From contig MU008160.1 of assembly GCA_010909165.1 (NCBI GenBank), positions 868,001 to 932,000 of the forward strand: 64,000 bases of DNA, read 5' to 3'. This document shows positions 51,680 to 63,832 of the stretch, piece after piece. Position 1 is the stretch's first letter. Each line of letters opens with the position of its first letter. Made by a program: the position numbers and the translations under genes. The stretch is from Anthoceros angustus. Its lineage: Eukaryota; Streptophyta; Anthocerotopsida; Anthocerotales; Anthocerotaceae. The notes under the pieces were generated by a model that did no database searches, was not told the DNA's origin, and worked only from the letters and a program-made list of their open reading frames with translations.

Positions 51680-52056
51680 TTCAACTTTCTCTTCAAAACC
51701 CTTTGTTGGTTGGCACCTCATTCGCGTTCAACTTTCTCTTCAAAACTCTTCGTTGGTTGGCGCCTCATTCGAGTTCAACTTTCTCTTCAAAACCCTTCGT
51801 TGGTTGGCATCTCATTCGAGTTCAACTTTCTCTTCAAAACGCTTCGTTGGTTGGCACCTCATTCGAATTCAACCTCCTCTTCAAAACCCTTCGTTGGTTG
51901 GCACCTCATTCGAGATCAACCTCCTCTTCAAAACGCTTCGCTGGTTGGCACCTCATTCGAGTTCAACCTCCTCTTCAAAACACTTCGTTGGTTGGCACAT
52001 CATTCGAGTTCAACTTTCTCTTCAAACCGCTTCATTGGTTGGCACGTCATTTGAAT
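51680..52056 (+). repeat. 47-bp tandem repeat, eight copies
   Basis: Units starting ttcaactttctcttcaaaac lie at 51680, 51727, 51774, 51821, 51868, 51915, 51962 and 52009, each containing cgttggttggcacctcattc. Because 47 is not a multiple of 3, each frame cycles through all three phases, and all three forward frames stay open. It continues directly from the preceding satellite, sharing its end. Confidence 0.95.
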
Positions 52057-52429
52057 ACTGATCCAACTGAAGGGTGCTTAACCTAGGAGTTCTTATGTCT
52101 TTGCTATCCAACTCGCTCATCTCAAACTCTTGAATTGAAGAAGAGTATTTATATGCAATTTAGAAATGCATAGATACTTAGAGGTTTCACTAATCACGAT
52201 CTAAGCAAGCGGGGTGTGTTAACCTTGATTAAGGGTTTTGACCAAGCCACTAACCACCTGGAGTGCATGCCTTGATACAATGGATCCGGATGGAACTATC
52301 AACTAGCAAGTCCATCGGAGCGAGTTCGAAGTCCCGATCAAGAGAGAGAAGTACGAACACCTCAGTTCGTGTCTTATGTGTTGCCATTCACAGATCCTTT
52401 AAAGATTGTTGATTGAGTCGTTAGGTTCC

Positions 52430-52975
52430 TCCGCGGATGTTGATAACCTTTGAAGACGAAGCAAGTGTCCACGATTTGCCGCAACAGGTAGCAATGATGT
52501 CATTGCTGACCTCCCTATCAAGCATCTCTGTGGAAAAGCGGAATGCTGCACAAAAGGGGGTGGCTTTGGTCAACAATCGAGAGAGGCACACTGAAATCAA
52601 TGGATTCGCACCAAGGAGGGCGATGATTGACAACGAAGCACAGCCGGTGATTGTTGGAAGAAGAGTGAAGGAAGCATTGGGTCTCCACCAAGAAAGGTTG
52701 AAGGAAACCAAGTGAAAGATCCAGACCACAACCGGGACTACAGATCATGTGTTTGGGGTGACGAGGTATGCGGTGCACGGTCATTGGGGAAGAACCGGAA
52801 CACACGCCCTCTCTCTCATAGTCTCCAATTTTGAGGTCAACAAAGAAGCGAATATGGCATTTGGGATGCATTCTTTCCTTGATTCAAATATGCATGCGAT
52901 GCCCAATTTTTTGAATGCTGGAGATGGGAGGAGGCAACAAAGCATGCCGCACAACCGTGGCCCAAAACAATGACT
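52430..52975 (+). pseudogene. Gypsy aspartic protease relic
   Basis: ORF 52437-52715 contains EINGFAPRRAMIDNEAQPVI, the pattern around the catalytic D-[ST]-G-A of retroelement proteases, here DNEA with Glu in place of the essential Gly. It continues GRRVKEALGL and, in a second frame from 52740, DHVFGVTRYAVHG and MAFGMHSFLD near the C-terminal hairpin. NGFAP is shared with the protease in the element at 2760-12816, so the two are probably related. No RT or methyltransferase is seen nearby. Confidence 0.6.
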
Positions 52976-53259
52976 TTTGGAACAAGACTTGCCCGCATGA
53001 GCCTAGGGAGTGATGGATTAGAGATGGGGTGCACCCATCTACCTTTGAAAGGCCAAAACAAGGAACCCTAAGTATGTGTAAGAGGGAACAACTTTTTTTT
53101 TTCTTAATGAATTTGGAGACTAACCTTCGAATCTAAAATCGCTTATGGCTCCTACCTTACAACTACCTTACAAAATGAATGCAGACCTTTCAATAATAAA
53201 GAGTGAGACACGCACCGCCTTGGCGGCGATCTACGGTCCATGGTGTCCAACAAGTCCAT

Positions 53260-53575
53260 GTGAGAGAAGGAACAGTAGTAAACAATGGGTCCCACCCACC
53301 ATTCGGGCACTCGCCTCCAGTCCTCAGCATCCATGTTCGTCGACAAGTCCATGCCATAGCTTCATGTCGCTTTTAGCGAACAGTAATAAACGATGAGACC
53401 CACCTTAGGGGCACCGGCCTCCAGTCCCCATTGTGAATGCTCGTCAACAAGTCCATGCCATAGCTTCATGTCGCACGTAGGGAACAATAGTAAAAAGTGG
53501 GACCCACTTTTAGGGCACCGACCTCGGGTCTAGTGTCCGTGCTTGTCAACAAGTCCATGCCATAGCTTCATGACC
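53260..53575 (+). repeat. Tandem repeat of about 105 bp, three copies
   Basis: Each unit holds gaacagtaataaacgatgag-like sequence, gggcaccg.cctc.gtc and acaagtccatgccatagctt. Copies begin near 53267, 53379 and 53485 and are imperfect. Confidence 0.85.
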
Positions 53576-54750
53576 ATGTCCATGCCCCCATGTCCCCATC
53601 CATCATCCTAAGGCGTGGTGGCTTATTAAACCCTACCATGGCTTAAACCCAGGTATAAGAGATGTTGAAAGTTAAAAAGATTTTACTTTAAGAGCGGAGT
53701 ATGATGTCCACATGAATTGAACTCGTGGCTGATGGATGAACAAGAAGGAAAAGTTTGTTTTAGTCCATTTGACATTTAACACTTTTCACTAACAACAACA
53801 ACTTTATTGATGTTCGTTAAGGGTGGAAAGACCACTATGGAACAGAGATAACTAGTACAATGTGAAAGAGGTAAAAACTCAGACTACACATGCGTACGTT
53901 TAATCTAGAAAGACATAAAATATTTTTAAGATAAGAAAAAAAGGAGGAAAAAGATATAAGAGATAAAAAAAAAAGAGGCAGCGCTTTAAGGAATCCAACA
54001 ATGTCTATCAATGATTAAGAAGCTCCGAAGCACAAAAGCAGAGAGCTTAGCGATATGAAAAGAAAAAAATCTACGCAAGGAAAAAGCAGCACATTACAAA
54101 AGAAGAGTGCATCGAGCCTAAATGCGGATGGTTTGCAAGTCGTTAGTTAACGGCGAGCTACTTGAAGCATAATGTTGCGTTGTGAGGTTGAGAGCGCTGA
54201 GAGTTGTGCATGTCTCTAATCAAGAGTGAATTGGCGAGGTCCTAGACCGCTAGGAAGACAATACTTGTCGCTCCTCTACTGGCTACGTAGTAAAGGGCTT
54301 GAATGTTGGAGATTTTTTCGGGCCTAAAATATACTAAATTAAAAGGATAATTAAGGGCTAACTGCTTGAGCAACTTCCAGCGCAATCGAAAACAATGCTG
54401 GAAACAATGATGGTGGAGGTAGTGATGGCGCAAGCGGCTGAGGGAGACATCTCCATCTCTATTTTCCATAGAAGTCCCCTCCCAGGGAATCGCATGCTGG
54501 TAGAAAGTTTGGTCACTGATGGTGTTCTATTCTCTTCGCCACATCAATTGAAGCGCAAGGGCTTCGACATCCCTCTTTCACCGGGATAGAAACATACCAT
54601 TTGGATTCATTCGAGAGAAGGTTTAGCTTCATCACCACTAGCTTTGGATGCTATGGTTGCAATTGTGCTTTCGCTCTGGTCTACAGGAGATAGGGAACCA
54701 AGAAACTAGCCATGTGCCAAAGGCCATGTACAATGTTATATTGCATATAA
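53576..54750. other. AT-rich gene-free stretch
   Basis: A-rich runs near 53930-53980 and low-complexity sequence dominate. ORFs on either strand around 54242-54589 show no family signature. Confidence 0.4.
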
Positions 54751-54752
54751 GA

Positions 54753-54945
54753 AGTTATATGAGCTTGAGGGAAACATCGACTGATTCACCACTGCAAAGT
54801 TTGGAGAAGCAATGCTTGGGATTGGAGATGAGCTTAGAGATTCGAAAGTTATATTATCTTGAGGGAAACATCGACTGATTCACTACTACAAGGATTGGAG
54901 AAGCAATGCCTTGGATTGGAGACGAGCTTAGAGGTTTGATACTTT
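54753..54945 (+). repeat. Two-copy repeat of about 95 bp
   Basis: agttatatgagcttgaggga...gatgagcttagagattcgaa is followed by agttatattatcttgaggga...gacgagcttagaggtttg. The units share gaaacatcgactgattcac and ttggagaagcaatgc. The surrounding ORF (54648-54878) is not recognised. Confidence 0.8.
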
Positions 54946-55505
54946 TAACCCTCTCAGAATTTCTTAATTCACTCAAATAAAGAATGCCGGAGAAAACAGG
55001 GCATCTGTGGGAAGACAACACTTTCGAGGACATGCAAGCAGGTAGAGCTTCTAGTTGTGTCACATCATGCTCGAGTCTACAACTATCAAGGTTAGGGCAC
55101 GATGCTTGTGGCACAACTTTTGCAATCAGACTAGCAGGGTGTATAGTTTTAACCCAACGTTGATGTAGTGATGGGTTTCGTTCCAGAGGGAATGAACTCG
55201 TACTTATTCTGCCTGAGTTCCAAAACTTATTGCCTGAACGGACTTCATCATATTGGGTTCAGCAGACTCCACAAACCCTAGGCGTGTGCCACTTTGCAAC
55301 TAGACGAACCGGACGCGAAACCCACCGGATCTTCCCACAAACTTTGCTCAGGGTGTCTCAAAACACTGATTAGGGTCCGGCAAACTGAAACAGGTTAGCA
55401 ACGTCCTCCGTCAGTCTCCGTACCCTAGCGGCTGTGCGCAGCTAGTTTCTGGAACACCAACACGTCGACGCATTCACATCGGACCCCCTTTGCTCCTTTC
55501 AACTG

Positions 55506-55745
55506 CTTCGCGTTCCGTGAGGTAGTGGCTTCTCAGCCTACAACCCCACGGCCTCTACCCCAGCAGCCTCCAGGGGTGGTCTCCACACGAAGGGATCACT
55601 TCCAAGCGCCTCCTTATCCTTTCCAACTTCTTCACGTTCCGCGGAGTAGTGGCTTCTCAGCCTACAACCCCACGACCTCCATTCTAGTAGCCTCCAAGGT
55701 TGGTCTCCCACTGGGGAATCACTCCCGAGCACCACCTGAGCTCAT
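55506..55745 (+). repeat. Two-copy repeat of about 123 bp
   Basis: Both units hold agtggcttctcagcctacaa and ccccacg.cctc followed by agcctccaggg and atcac. The ORF 55525-55935 that spans it shows an internal duplicated peptide and no domain. Confidence 0.85.
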
Positions 55746-57197
55746 GTCCGATTCTGGTTTGCACTCACCAAGTGTGTTAGCGGAGCTCATCATCAGAGCT
55801 CTCGACACATCCCCCTACCACCAAGGTAACGCAGGGACACACTCTGCTCCTCGAGCACGGAAGGGCAATCGAGGAGCGGAACATGAATCAATAGAGCTAG
55901 TGTGCTTTATCGATTCATATTATTTGAAAAAATAGCAGAAGACATTGAAACGTTGTCCAAAGACATAAGATTAGGCCAGTTTCACGGCCTTCAACGAAAT
56001 TGGTTGTGTTTTATCAAATACACTTAACTCAAGAGCTGCGATGTCACTCATCTGACCGGAATTTGTCCTTCATCCGACAAGATTCTAGCACTTATACGAC
56101 ATTGTAGAGTGCCAAATCCGATGTTCATACCCCCGGCGGCTTGTTTTAGGCGTGTTTTGTTTTTTTTTTTTTGTTGCTACTTTTTAATAGGGATAGGGAG
56201 GAGTTAGCTAGTAAGGGAGTTTTGGCCAGTTTGCACTTAGAGTGCAATCCCTAGACCCTCGGTCGTTGATGACAAGTGTCTTGGGCCGATCCGTCGAGAT
56301 GGGTAATCCGGCGAGGGGGAGATGTAGTCTACTAAAGAGAAGCTTGCCAGAGTAGGTCCAAGGAAGTATGCGTCGACGGGTTGGTCTGGCCGGGCGGCGT
56401 AGTCCGGGCGACATAGTCCGGTGAGGGATCCGCTGTTTGGTAGGATAGTCCGGCCGGCGGCGTAGTTTGGTAATGGATCTGCTGCCTGGTGGGGGTGTGG
56501 CCAGTGGAAGAAGTCTGGCAAAACGATGAGTTACAGCCTGGTGATCGCAACGACCTAGAGTTAGGGTACATACAAAGGGGGTTAGATTAGGGTGTGGAGG
56601 AGTATTACAAGGAGGCCTGGGCGCCCAAGACCGGGAGACTATCCCTTGTGCCAACTTAATGCTGGAGAGCACGCCCTCAAATTATTTTTTTATAATTAGT
56701 TATGGGCAGAAAATGGTTTGTACCCTTTAGGCGATCAAGAAAAAATCCCTTTGGCGATCAGGGATTAAGATGTAGTTACAAGAGTCTTATGGTAATTTGA
56801 TTCATATTCAAACATACTTAGTATCCCTATAAAACTGGAGACCATAACTTCGCTCACGCGGACCCTATTAGATACACACTCAAACGTGTAAGACATACAG
56901 ACTCAAACATGTGTTGTTTAACACAAAGACATATACATACAGTGAACAATTTCGTGGGCTCGTTCTTGCTATCTCCTATCAAAGGATTCCACCGGTCACG
57001 CTGCCTCGAACATGAAGTCTTATGAGATGTTGTTCCAACACATCTTTGGACCATGCGGTGGTAAGCTAGTACACAGAGGGCCCGCGTGCACCCACTCTGA
57101 GACCAGTACACCGACCTCCAACTTTGAGCATATTGAAACAAATCATTATGAAGATGTGGCTACCGGAATGCCTCCCCAGAGGAATGCAGGAGAACTG
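55746..57197. other. Gene-free spacer with low-complexity patches
   Basis: A T-run lies near 56159-56172. GC-rich ggccggcg-type repeats around 56390-56470 produce a long minus-strand ORF (56208-56672) with no domain. The stretch 57000-57190 has no recognisable feature. Confidence 0.4.
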
Positions 57198-57530
57198 CCT
57201 CAACACCTCTTAGCTCATACACTATACACCTTTTCCCACAAACCAACCAAGGAGAGGACTCAACAATAAAGATAACTTGATAGAGCGAAGGGCCATAGCT
57301 CCGCACACGAACTGGCTTGTGATTACAGTCAAAGGCTGCTTTCTTATAGGAGGGCCTACTTCAAACTTCAAAAGTGCACACCTAGTGCTATGGTCCCGTC
57401 CAACTCCCAAGGTCTTTATTTGCTGAAAATCAATTGTGCGCCCATCAACCTCTATCTTTAGCGGTCCGACTCCATAGCACGTACACCAAGGCAGCTGGCC
57501 TAAACAGCCTTTTCCTCTAACAAGCCCCTG
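57198..57530 (-). repeat. Dispersed repeat, copy 2 (inverted relative to 19440-19785)
   Basis: ctcaacacctcttagctc, cctacttcaaacttcaaaag, ccaactcccaaggtcttta and atcaacctctatctttagc match, in reverse complement and in order, the copy at 19440-19785. The two copies lie 37 kb apart in opposite orientation. Confidence 0.65.
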
Positions 57531-57791
57531 TCAAAATTAAGGATATGTTTTGATTATTTTCTCCAGGGCTGCTTCCCTTAGGTGCTGACGTGAACGTGAG
57601 GCTTAAGGATTAAAACATGAAGACTAGGTAGGTACATCAAAAAGTATTTCGTACATCAAGTATTTTGCACATGAACTAGGTACATATTTTGAGTTGTGGG
57701 AAGGGGAAGAGGTGGCCTTGCGCCGCGACGACGAGAGTCCCGGCGTGTTCCCGACGAAGTGACTGGGGGAGCAGCGGGGCAGAGTCAGACA

Positions 57792-57811
57792 AAGAGAGAG
57801 AGAGAGAGAGG
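57792..57811 (+). repeat. GA microsatellite in NUP1 5' region
   Basis: About ten GA units lie 160-180 bp ahead of the chosen start codon. Such CT/GA tracts are common in plant 5' untranslated regions. Confidence 0.85.
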
Positions 57812-57970
57812 GGGGCAAGGCAAGCAAAGCAAGCTCGCGCCGCAGGCAGAAGAAGCAGGGTCAGGGAGGGTGGCCATGGCGGGAGCCGCTAAGCAGGCGC
57901 TCGGAGACGAGGCGCCGTCCTCGTTCAGCTCCGACTGCAGCAGCACCAGCAGCAGCAACCGCAGCAGCAC

Positions 57971-60900
57971 ATGGATGGCGGCGATCGCTCCAGCTACGGC
58001 ACCGGCGCTGGCGTTGGCGGCAAGGCCAGGTCCGGCGCAGCGCCCAACCGGCGCAAGACGCCCTACGATCGCCCCTCCCAGGGCCGCCACGCCTCAGCAG
58101 GCCCGCACGCCGCCGCGCAAATCAATGGAGCGGCTCCAGGCCCCCCCTCCTCGTCCTCCTGGCTCGGCGCAGGCCTCGTCGGCACCGCCTCCAAGTTCTT
58201 GACCACTAGCGCCTCCTACCTCTTCTCTTCCGTTTTCCGGCGCCGCGAGAATGCCGACACTCCGTTGGCTCTGCCCCATGGCGGCGACACTAGTCCAGGT
58301 ACTGCTCCGAATGTGTTGATCCACTACCTGCCTTCCTGTTTCTCGCCTGCCCACCTGCTTTGTCTTGCTGCTGGAATGGCTAGGTCACCGCTCCGGCGCC
58401 TCGTTCAGCTGTCCTTAGGGGTCGGGTTTCGGCCGCGGCAGCTGCCCAGCTGCTGCGTGCTGCGGTGAGGCAGGCTGGCCCTCTCCAGCATAGTCTGTCG
58501 TGAACTGGCCCTGACTGTATTTTGTGCGTGACTCCTGTGTGGGGGTTTCGTTTTTATGTGACAGTCGAACGGGAAGATAATGGCGACCATGTTGTACAAG
58601 TTTCGCAATCCAAATCTATGGTAGGTTGGTGTTGCTTGTTCGTTACGTTAGTCTCAGTTTTGGTTCTGGAACCGCGACCTAGGTTATGCGGATTTGGAGG
58701 CGCAGCGCGGTTTCTTGTTCATCCTCAGCAAGAAATGGTGGTCACACTGGTTCCTGTCTCTTTTTACAGGAGGTTGGCGATGGGCAGGGAATACCGTCAC
58801 ATCAGCAGCACATCACCGAAACATCTAGGTCGCCTGAATTGTTATGGAGAAAACCGACTCTAACCAGGTGGGGTGGCGCCCATTCCTCAGGCAGTCCAAT
58901 GCAGTTGCTTTAGGTTTCGTGTAAGTGAGTGGTGAGCTTCTGAGTTAGGTCTTGGCCCATTGTTCCAGCTTCTTATGCTTGGGTTTTTTGACTACCAGCG
59001 AGGAGTATATCCGCCTGACCCAAGTACTGCAGTCAAGGCTTGTTGACAATGGGGCTGGTAAGGATCACGTGAGTGGGGACCATGAGATGAAGGGCACTGC
59101 GGATGGGTCTGAAGATGTGCTCGAATATGGGACACCAGTAGGGACCATCAGATGGAGGGATCATGTTGATGATTCTAGGCAAAATGGAAGTCCGCATAAT
59201 GGAGCTGTGGAACCTTTCTTGGCTGCGGCTGGTGGTCGTGAGGTGAGCTTTTTGCCTTCTTGTTTTTGGTTTACTTGAGTTTGAAATCAAGATTAGAGTC
59301 CGCACACTCTTTCTCTAAGAAGCTATCTATTTGATTGTCCTCCGGACACTAAATCATGTCATTCACCTGTACGCAGTTGAATAATGGATCTGATTCGCCT
59401 GTTGAGATTGCAAGGGCCTTCATGGGAGATCGTGTGGCACGAGTACCTGGTTCTTTGTCACCCGCACAAGCACCGCAATTGGCTCCAGCAAACTCTGCTG
59501 ATCCAGGCTCCTCTTCCTTACCTGTCAGCACCAGTGTCGTTGTTAAGAAGTCAGCAACAAATGAGTATTCTCATAATATATTCCAAACACCTGCAATAAC
59601 TTGGTCTTCCAGACCTATCGCAGGGCTTTATGGTACTCCATATAGCAGGCCAAGTCATGGGACGGCTGCAAGAGAGGTAGTATGGTTGCCTTCTCATAGT
59701 TTTGAGTTGATGTGATGTAGGAGTATGCGATTGTGATTTATTTTGAATTGTCTGGGTGCAGCTTTCGGTTAGACCATCACTAGATGGTTCAGCACCTACA
59801 AGGTGGACTCCTATCAGGGCACCCCTTATTAGTGGTCCCCAGGTAAGATTGGTCGCTCTCAGTGTATCATCATGATTTCTACCTGGGAGCTGCAACATAC
59901 TGATGTTGTATTTGCCTATGGCTTGCATTTTTGACTGCAGAGTTTGAAACGGAGGAGCAATGCTCTGGATGATGGCTGGGCTTCAGTGGGTCCCATCAGA
60001 AGAACAAAGCGAAAGTCGACAGTGGCACCCTCTGTAACTGGCTCTGGTCTGTCGAGATCTTTTGGGGAACCGTTGGATAATAATGCAGGTGAAGCAAGAC
60101 TGTCGAAGACAACTTTGCTGGAATCGGACAATAGGAGCAGCCTTTTTGGGGAAAGCTTTTCTGGTAGAGGGAAGACTATTGCTGGCAGTAGTGGTTTGAA
60201 AAAAATAGATGACCGGAAGAATGTGTCAAGTGCAGTAGTACCTGCTCAATCAACTGAGACTGCTCGTAAAATACTGGAGACGTTGGATCGAATGGTACCA
60301 TCCCCTGAGCAGAAGAAGCTGGATGATGAGCTGGCCTGCGTCCGTCGAAAGCCACCTGGTCGTTTGACTGACGATATGCTTAATGATCGGGCCCGGAGGA
60401 GCATGCAGGACTCTGGAGATTTAGATTTAGGGACCCCAGAACTCCAGAGAACAGCAGGTTATTTTTCAGGACAAGCTGCACAAAAATCTACACTAAGTGC
60501 AGCAAATGGGAAAGGTAAAGGTAAAGCGAGTTCGTCTAGCGCGCTCCCTTTTATCTCTGACGAGGGAGCTGCAAGGGTGGAAATGTTCAACTTTGGTCCT
60601 CATGCGGCACCAGATTCTGCAGAAGGTTTTTCAAGGAATCTTAGGTCTCTGGCCCAGGTTGATGCGTCTACTCCTAGCGAGCAGGGTGGCTTTCGGATGA
60701 GTATTGATTCTGATGTAAGTACTTGAGGCTTGAATGCATGTCGTTTGAAAGTTGATTCTGGCTTGTAATTTCACATGATGAGGTTTGGCTTTGTAAATAT
60801 GCTGGTGTAGATCATTTATATACTTGATCAGTTGCAGGGGTCAGACTCAGATCGTGAAGGGGCAAGGAATGTTCAGAAGGCAGTTGGAGGTGTAACAGTT

Positions 60901-63832
60901 CCTTCAGCATCTGTTTCTGGTTTAGGAAGGCCATTTGGTGAGACAACATCATTTGCATTTGATGTCTCGAAAAGCTCCAGCCCAGCCCAGATCCCCATCA
61001 GGTCTGGAATCTCTGGTGCACTTGGTTCTAGTTCGGTCAGAGCTTCAGCTCTGTTCCCTGGTGGAGCACCAGAGTTTCAGAATCCTCAGAGCCCTGATTC
61101 TTCCAGGGGGAAGAGCTCGGGTAGCTTCTCTTTTCAGACTACACCAAGTTTTAATTCCAATCCATCAGAGCCCCCACCAACGCCTAAAGCAATCCCATCA
61201 CCTGCTATGAATGGGGGAGCAGCAGCAGGCAGTATTTCAGAGCTGCCTCTTTTCCAATTTGGTACTGCTACCGCTGAAAAGCCAAGGGTCGTGTTTTCAG
61301 CAATTCCTGGAACAGGACAAACAGGTTCAGTTGGCGATAACAAGAAGCAAAGTCAAATCGTGATCAGGTTGGTTTTTGGATTTACTGCAAAAGATCTCAT
61401 TGTTTGTGGACTGTGCACGGGTAAGAGGGTCCCATGCTTTCATGCAAGTGATGTAGGTGGAAGCTCACTGCAGATGAGGGGCTCGGAGGGTATGGTTTTC
61501 CTGATGTGTGTCCTTGCTTTGTTTTGTGTGCAGCACTGCCACGTCTGCTGCTTTTCCTTCTCTGGCTCAAGTTCCCTTTGAATCAGGAACGTCAACTGCA
61601 AGTGCAGTCAATGCTAGTGTTAGGGCCATTGAAGGGTCCACTAGCACAGCTGTTTCTGTACCAGTTTTGCTGCAGCGTTCTGCTCCTGTCAGTGATCAAA
61701 CTACAACCCCAGCACCTGAAAGCAGTCCTGCAACCGGGTGTTTTGGGGCCTCTAGTGTCAGCACAAGCACCTTTGGGCTGGGCACACCACCCTTTGGTGG
61801 TGCAAGTACATCTGGATTAGGGTCAGCAACCAGCACTTCCAATATCTTTCAAGGTTTTGGTAAGGATGTGACTAATTTGTCAGCTGCCACGGGAAGTGGG
61901 TTCGGCTCTGCTTTGGGAGGTGCTACAACTTTCACAGTGCCAAGCCCTGGGTCTTTGTCTAGGCCACCAGCGGCATTTGCCGTTGGCTCTTCAGGATCAG
62001 GGGTGTTGGGTAGTTCATTTTCATTCGCTGCAAGCACAAGGACCACATCTGGTAGCACTCCTTTCTTTGGCGATGCAGGGCAGCCGATTACAGCAGGAAT
62101 ACCCACTGACATGAAGGACAGCCAACCTGTTATCAGGTTTGTGTTAGTGCTCGCACAAGTTGTGGAAACTGTTTGACAGAAAAACTGCTGCTAAGCTTTG
62201 TTATATCGAGGACCTGTTCAGGGCCATGCTGTTGTCTGCTTTGGAGTTTTATTGTTGTTTCGGAGCCCTAACCTTCTTGTTTACTTTTGCAGTAGTGTAG
62301 GATCATCAACTGCAGTTACTGTTTCTGTGTCAGCTGTGCCTAAACTGGAGACGGGAGAAGTAAAGACCAGTATGCCCTCCGTGAGTACGTCAGCAGGAGC
62401 AGCATCATCAGCAGTACTTCCTTCGAGTACGACATTGAGCAGCTTTCCTGTGGCTGCTGGCACATCACCTTTCTTTGGAGGCACCCCATCAGCTGGTATG
62501 TTTGGAGCTCAGAATGCTAGCTCTGGCAGTTCTGGCCTGGGATCTTCGGGTTTTGATGCTAGCACCTCAGTATTTGGGTCAGCAGCTACTTATACACCAA
62601 GCTCTCACGCTATTAAGAAGGATATGGTAACTGCAGCACCATCTACGGCGTCAGCTTTTGCTACTGCTTTTGAAGGGGCTTCCTCATCTCTGGCACCAAA
62701 CTCCGTCTTTGGTGAGAGTTCATCCAAAACACAAGCACCATTTACTTTTGGGTCATCTGCAGCGGGATCATCAGCAAGCTTATACTCATTCGCAAGCAAA
62801 GCTACAGCTACTAGTACTGGCTTTCCTTCTACTGTTAAGTCTCCAGAGGCAACAGGGACGAGTTCACAGCCTACCTTTGGAATGGCCAATCCGAGCCCAG
62901 CACTTGTGGCCAGTTCCGTGAATGGAGTTTTGCCGACTGATACAGGTGGTGAGCATACTAGCATGGAAGAGATGGCTGAAGAACCGTCTATCCCAGTATC
63001 TGGTCAAGTATCCATTTTTCAGCATCCTTCAACACCATCCTCCGGTTTTATGTTTGGCCAGCAGGGTACATCTTCGGTGCAGTCGCCTCTGTTCGGGCAG
63101 CCACCTGCTCCCACAGTTCAAGCTCCTCAGTTTGGATCGGCAGCATCCTCAGGACAAGCTTCTCTCTTCAGGTCATCGTCAGTGTCTGCAGGACAAGCTC
63201 CTGTGTTTGGGCAAGCAGCAGGTTCCACAGGACAAGCTCCTGTGTTTGGGCAAGCATCAGCTTCCGCTGGACAACCTCCAGTTTTTGGGCAAACATCAGC
63301 TTCCACTGGACAAACTCCAGTTTTTGGGCAACCATCAGCTTCCACTGGACAAACTCCTGTGTTTGGGCAGCCAACCGCAGCTACGGGGCAAGCTCCATTT
63401 GGCCAGCCTACTGCTCTCACGGGACAAACTCCTTTTGGCCAGGCTACTGTTCCTACTGGACAAACTCTGTTTGGCCAGGCTACTGCTCCCACTGGACAAA
63501 CTCTGTTTGGCCAGGCTACTGCTCCCATTGGGCAAACTCCGTTTGGCAGTGCTCCTCCAGTGCAGCCCCCTGTATTTGGCCTGCCAAATGCTCCTTCAGG
63601 TCAACCTCCTTTATTTGGTCAGCCCAGTACTTCATTATTTAGCCAGCCAAGTGCTCCTAGCGGACAGTCAGAAGTCTTCTCTTTCTCAGCCCAGTCTAGT
63701 TCCTTTGAAGCAGGGGCACAAAATCCTTTTTCAGCTGGTTTCTCAATGGGAGCCGGTGGCCCTGACCAGAGGCAGGGTCGCAAGTTCGTTAAGGCTAATA
63801 AGAGGATAGGTGGTCAGAGGAGAGGGAGGTGA
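57971..63832 (+). CDS. NUP1: NUP1/Nup136-type FG nucleoporin (10 coding exons)
   Basis: This is the plant nuclear-basket nucleoporin, which acts in mRNA export and nuclear shape. Exons: 57971-58298, 58565-58620, 58770-58867, 58999-59242, 59377-59676, 59762-59842, 59941-60714, 60838-61367, 61534-62136, 62293-63832; total 4554 bases, 1517 residues. The N-terminus SSYGTGAGVGGKARSG...RRKTPYDRP matches plant NUP1. Residues 63-92 (SWLGAGLVGTASKFL..., then FRRR) can form an amphipathic helix like the membrane anchors of Nup1/Nup153. Mid-protein TARKILETLDRMVPSPEQ is conserved. The C-terminal half is Ser/Thr/Gly-rich with FG and FGQ repeats and ends in a basic GRKFVKANKR...RRGR. All introns are GT-AG. 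A longer frame starting upstream (ATG 57696 or 57876) overlaps this start. Confidence 0.92.
63160..63545 (+). repeat. Coding minisatellite of FGQ repeats
   Basis: Units of about 48 bp, later about 39 bp, each encode variants of (A/S)STGQTPVFGQ or PTGQTLFGQA. About ten units occur within the last exon of NUP1. Period lengths are multiples of 3, so the frame is kept. The FG pairs are the docking sites for transport receptors. Confidence 0.9.

Noticed and set aside
50835-51680. CRISPR-like array
   Set aside because: Repeats are irregular, spacers are themselves repeated, and the window is a plant nuclear genome.
54648-55114. Leucine-rich-repeat fragment near the 95-bp duplication
   Set aside because: LEGNID and similar words are suggestive, but there is no regular LxxLxLxxN spacing in any frame.
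56208-56672. 154-residue minus-strand ORF
   Set aside because: Biased Pro/Arg/Leu composition from GC-rich repeats; overlapping ORFs in other frames; no domain.
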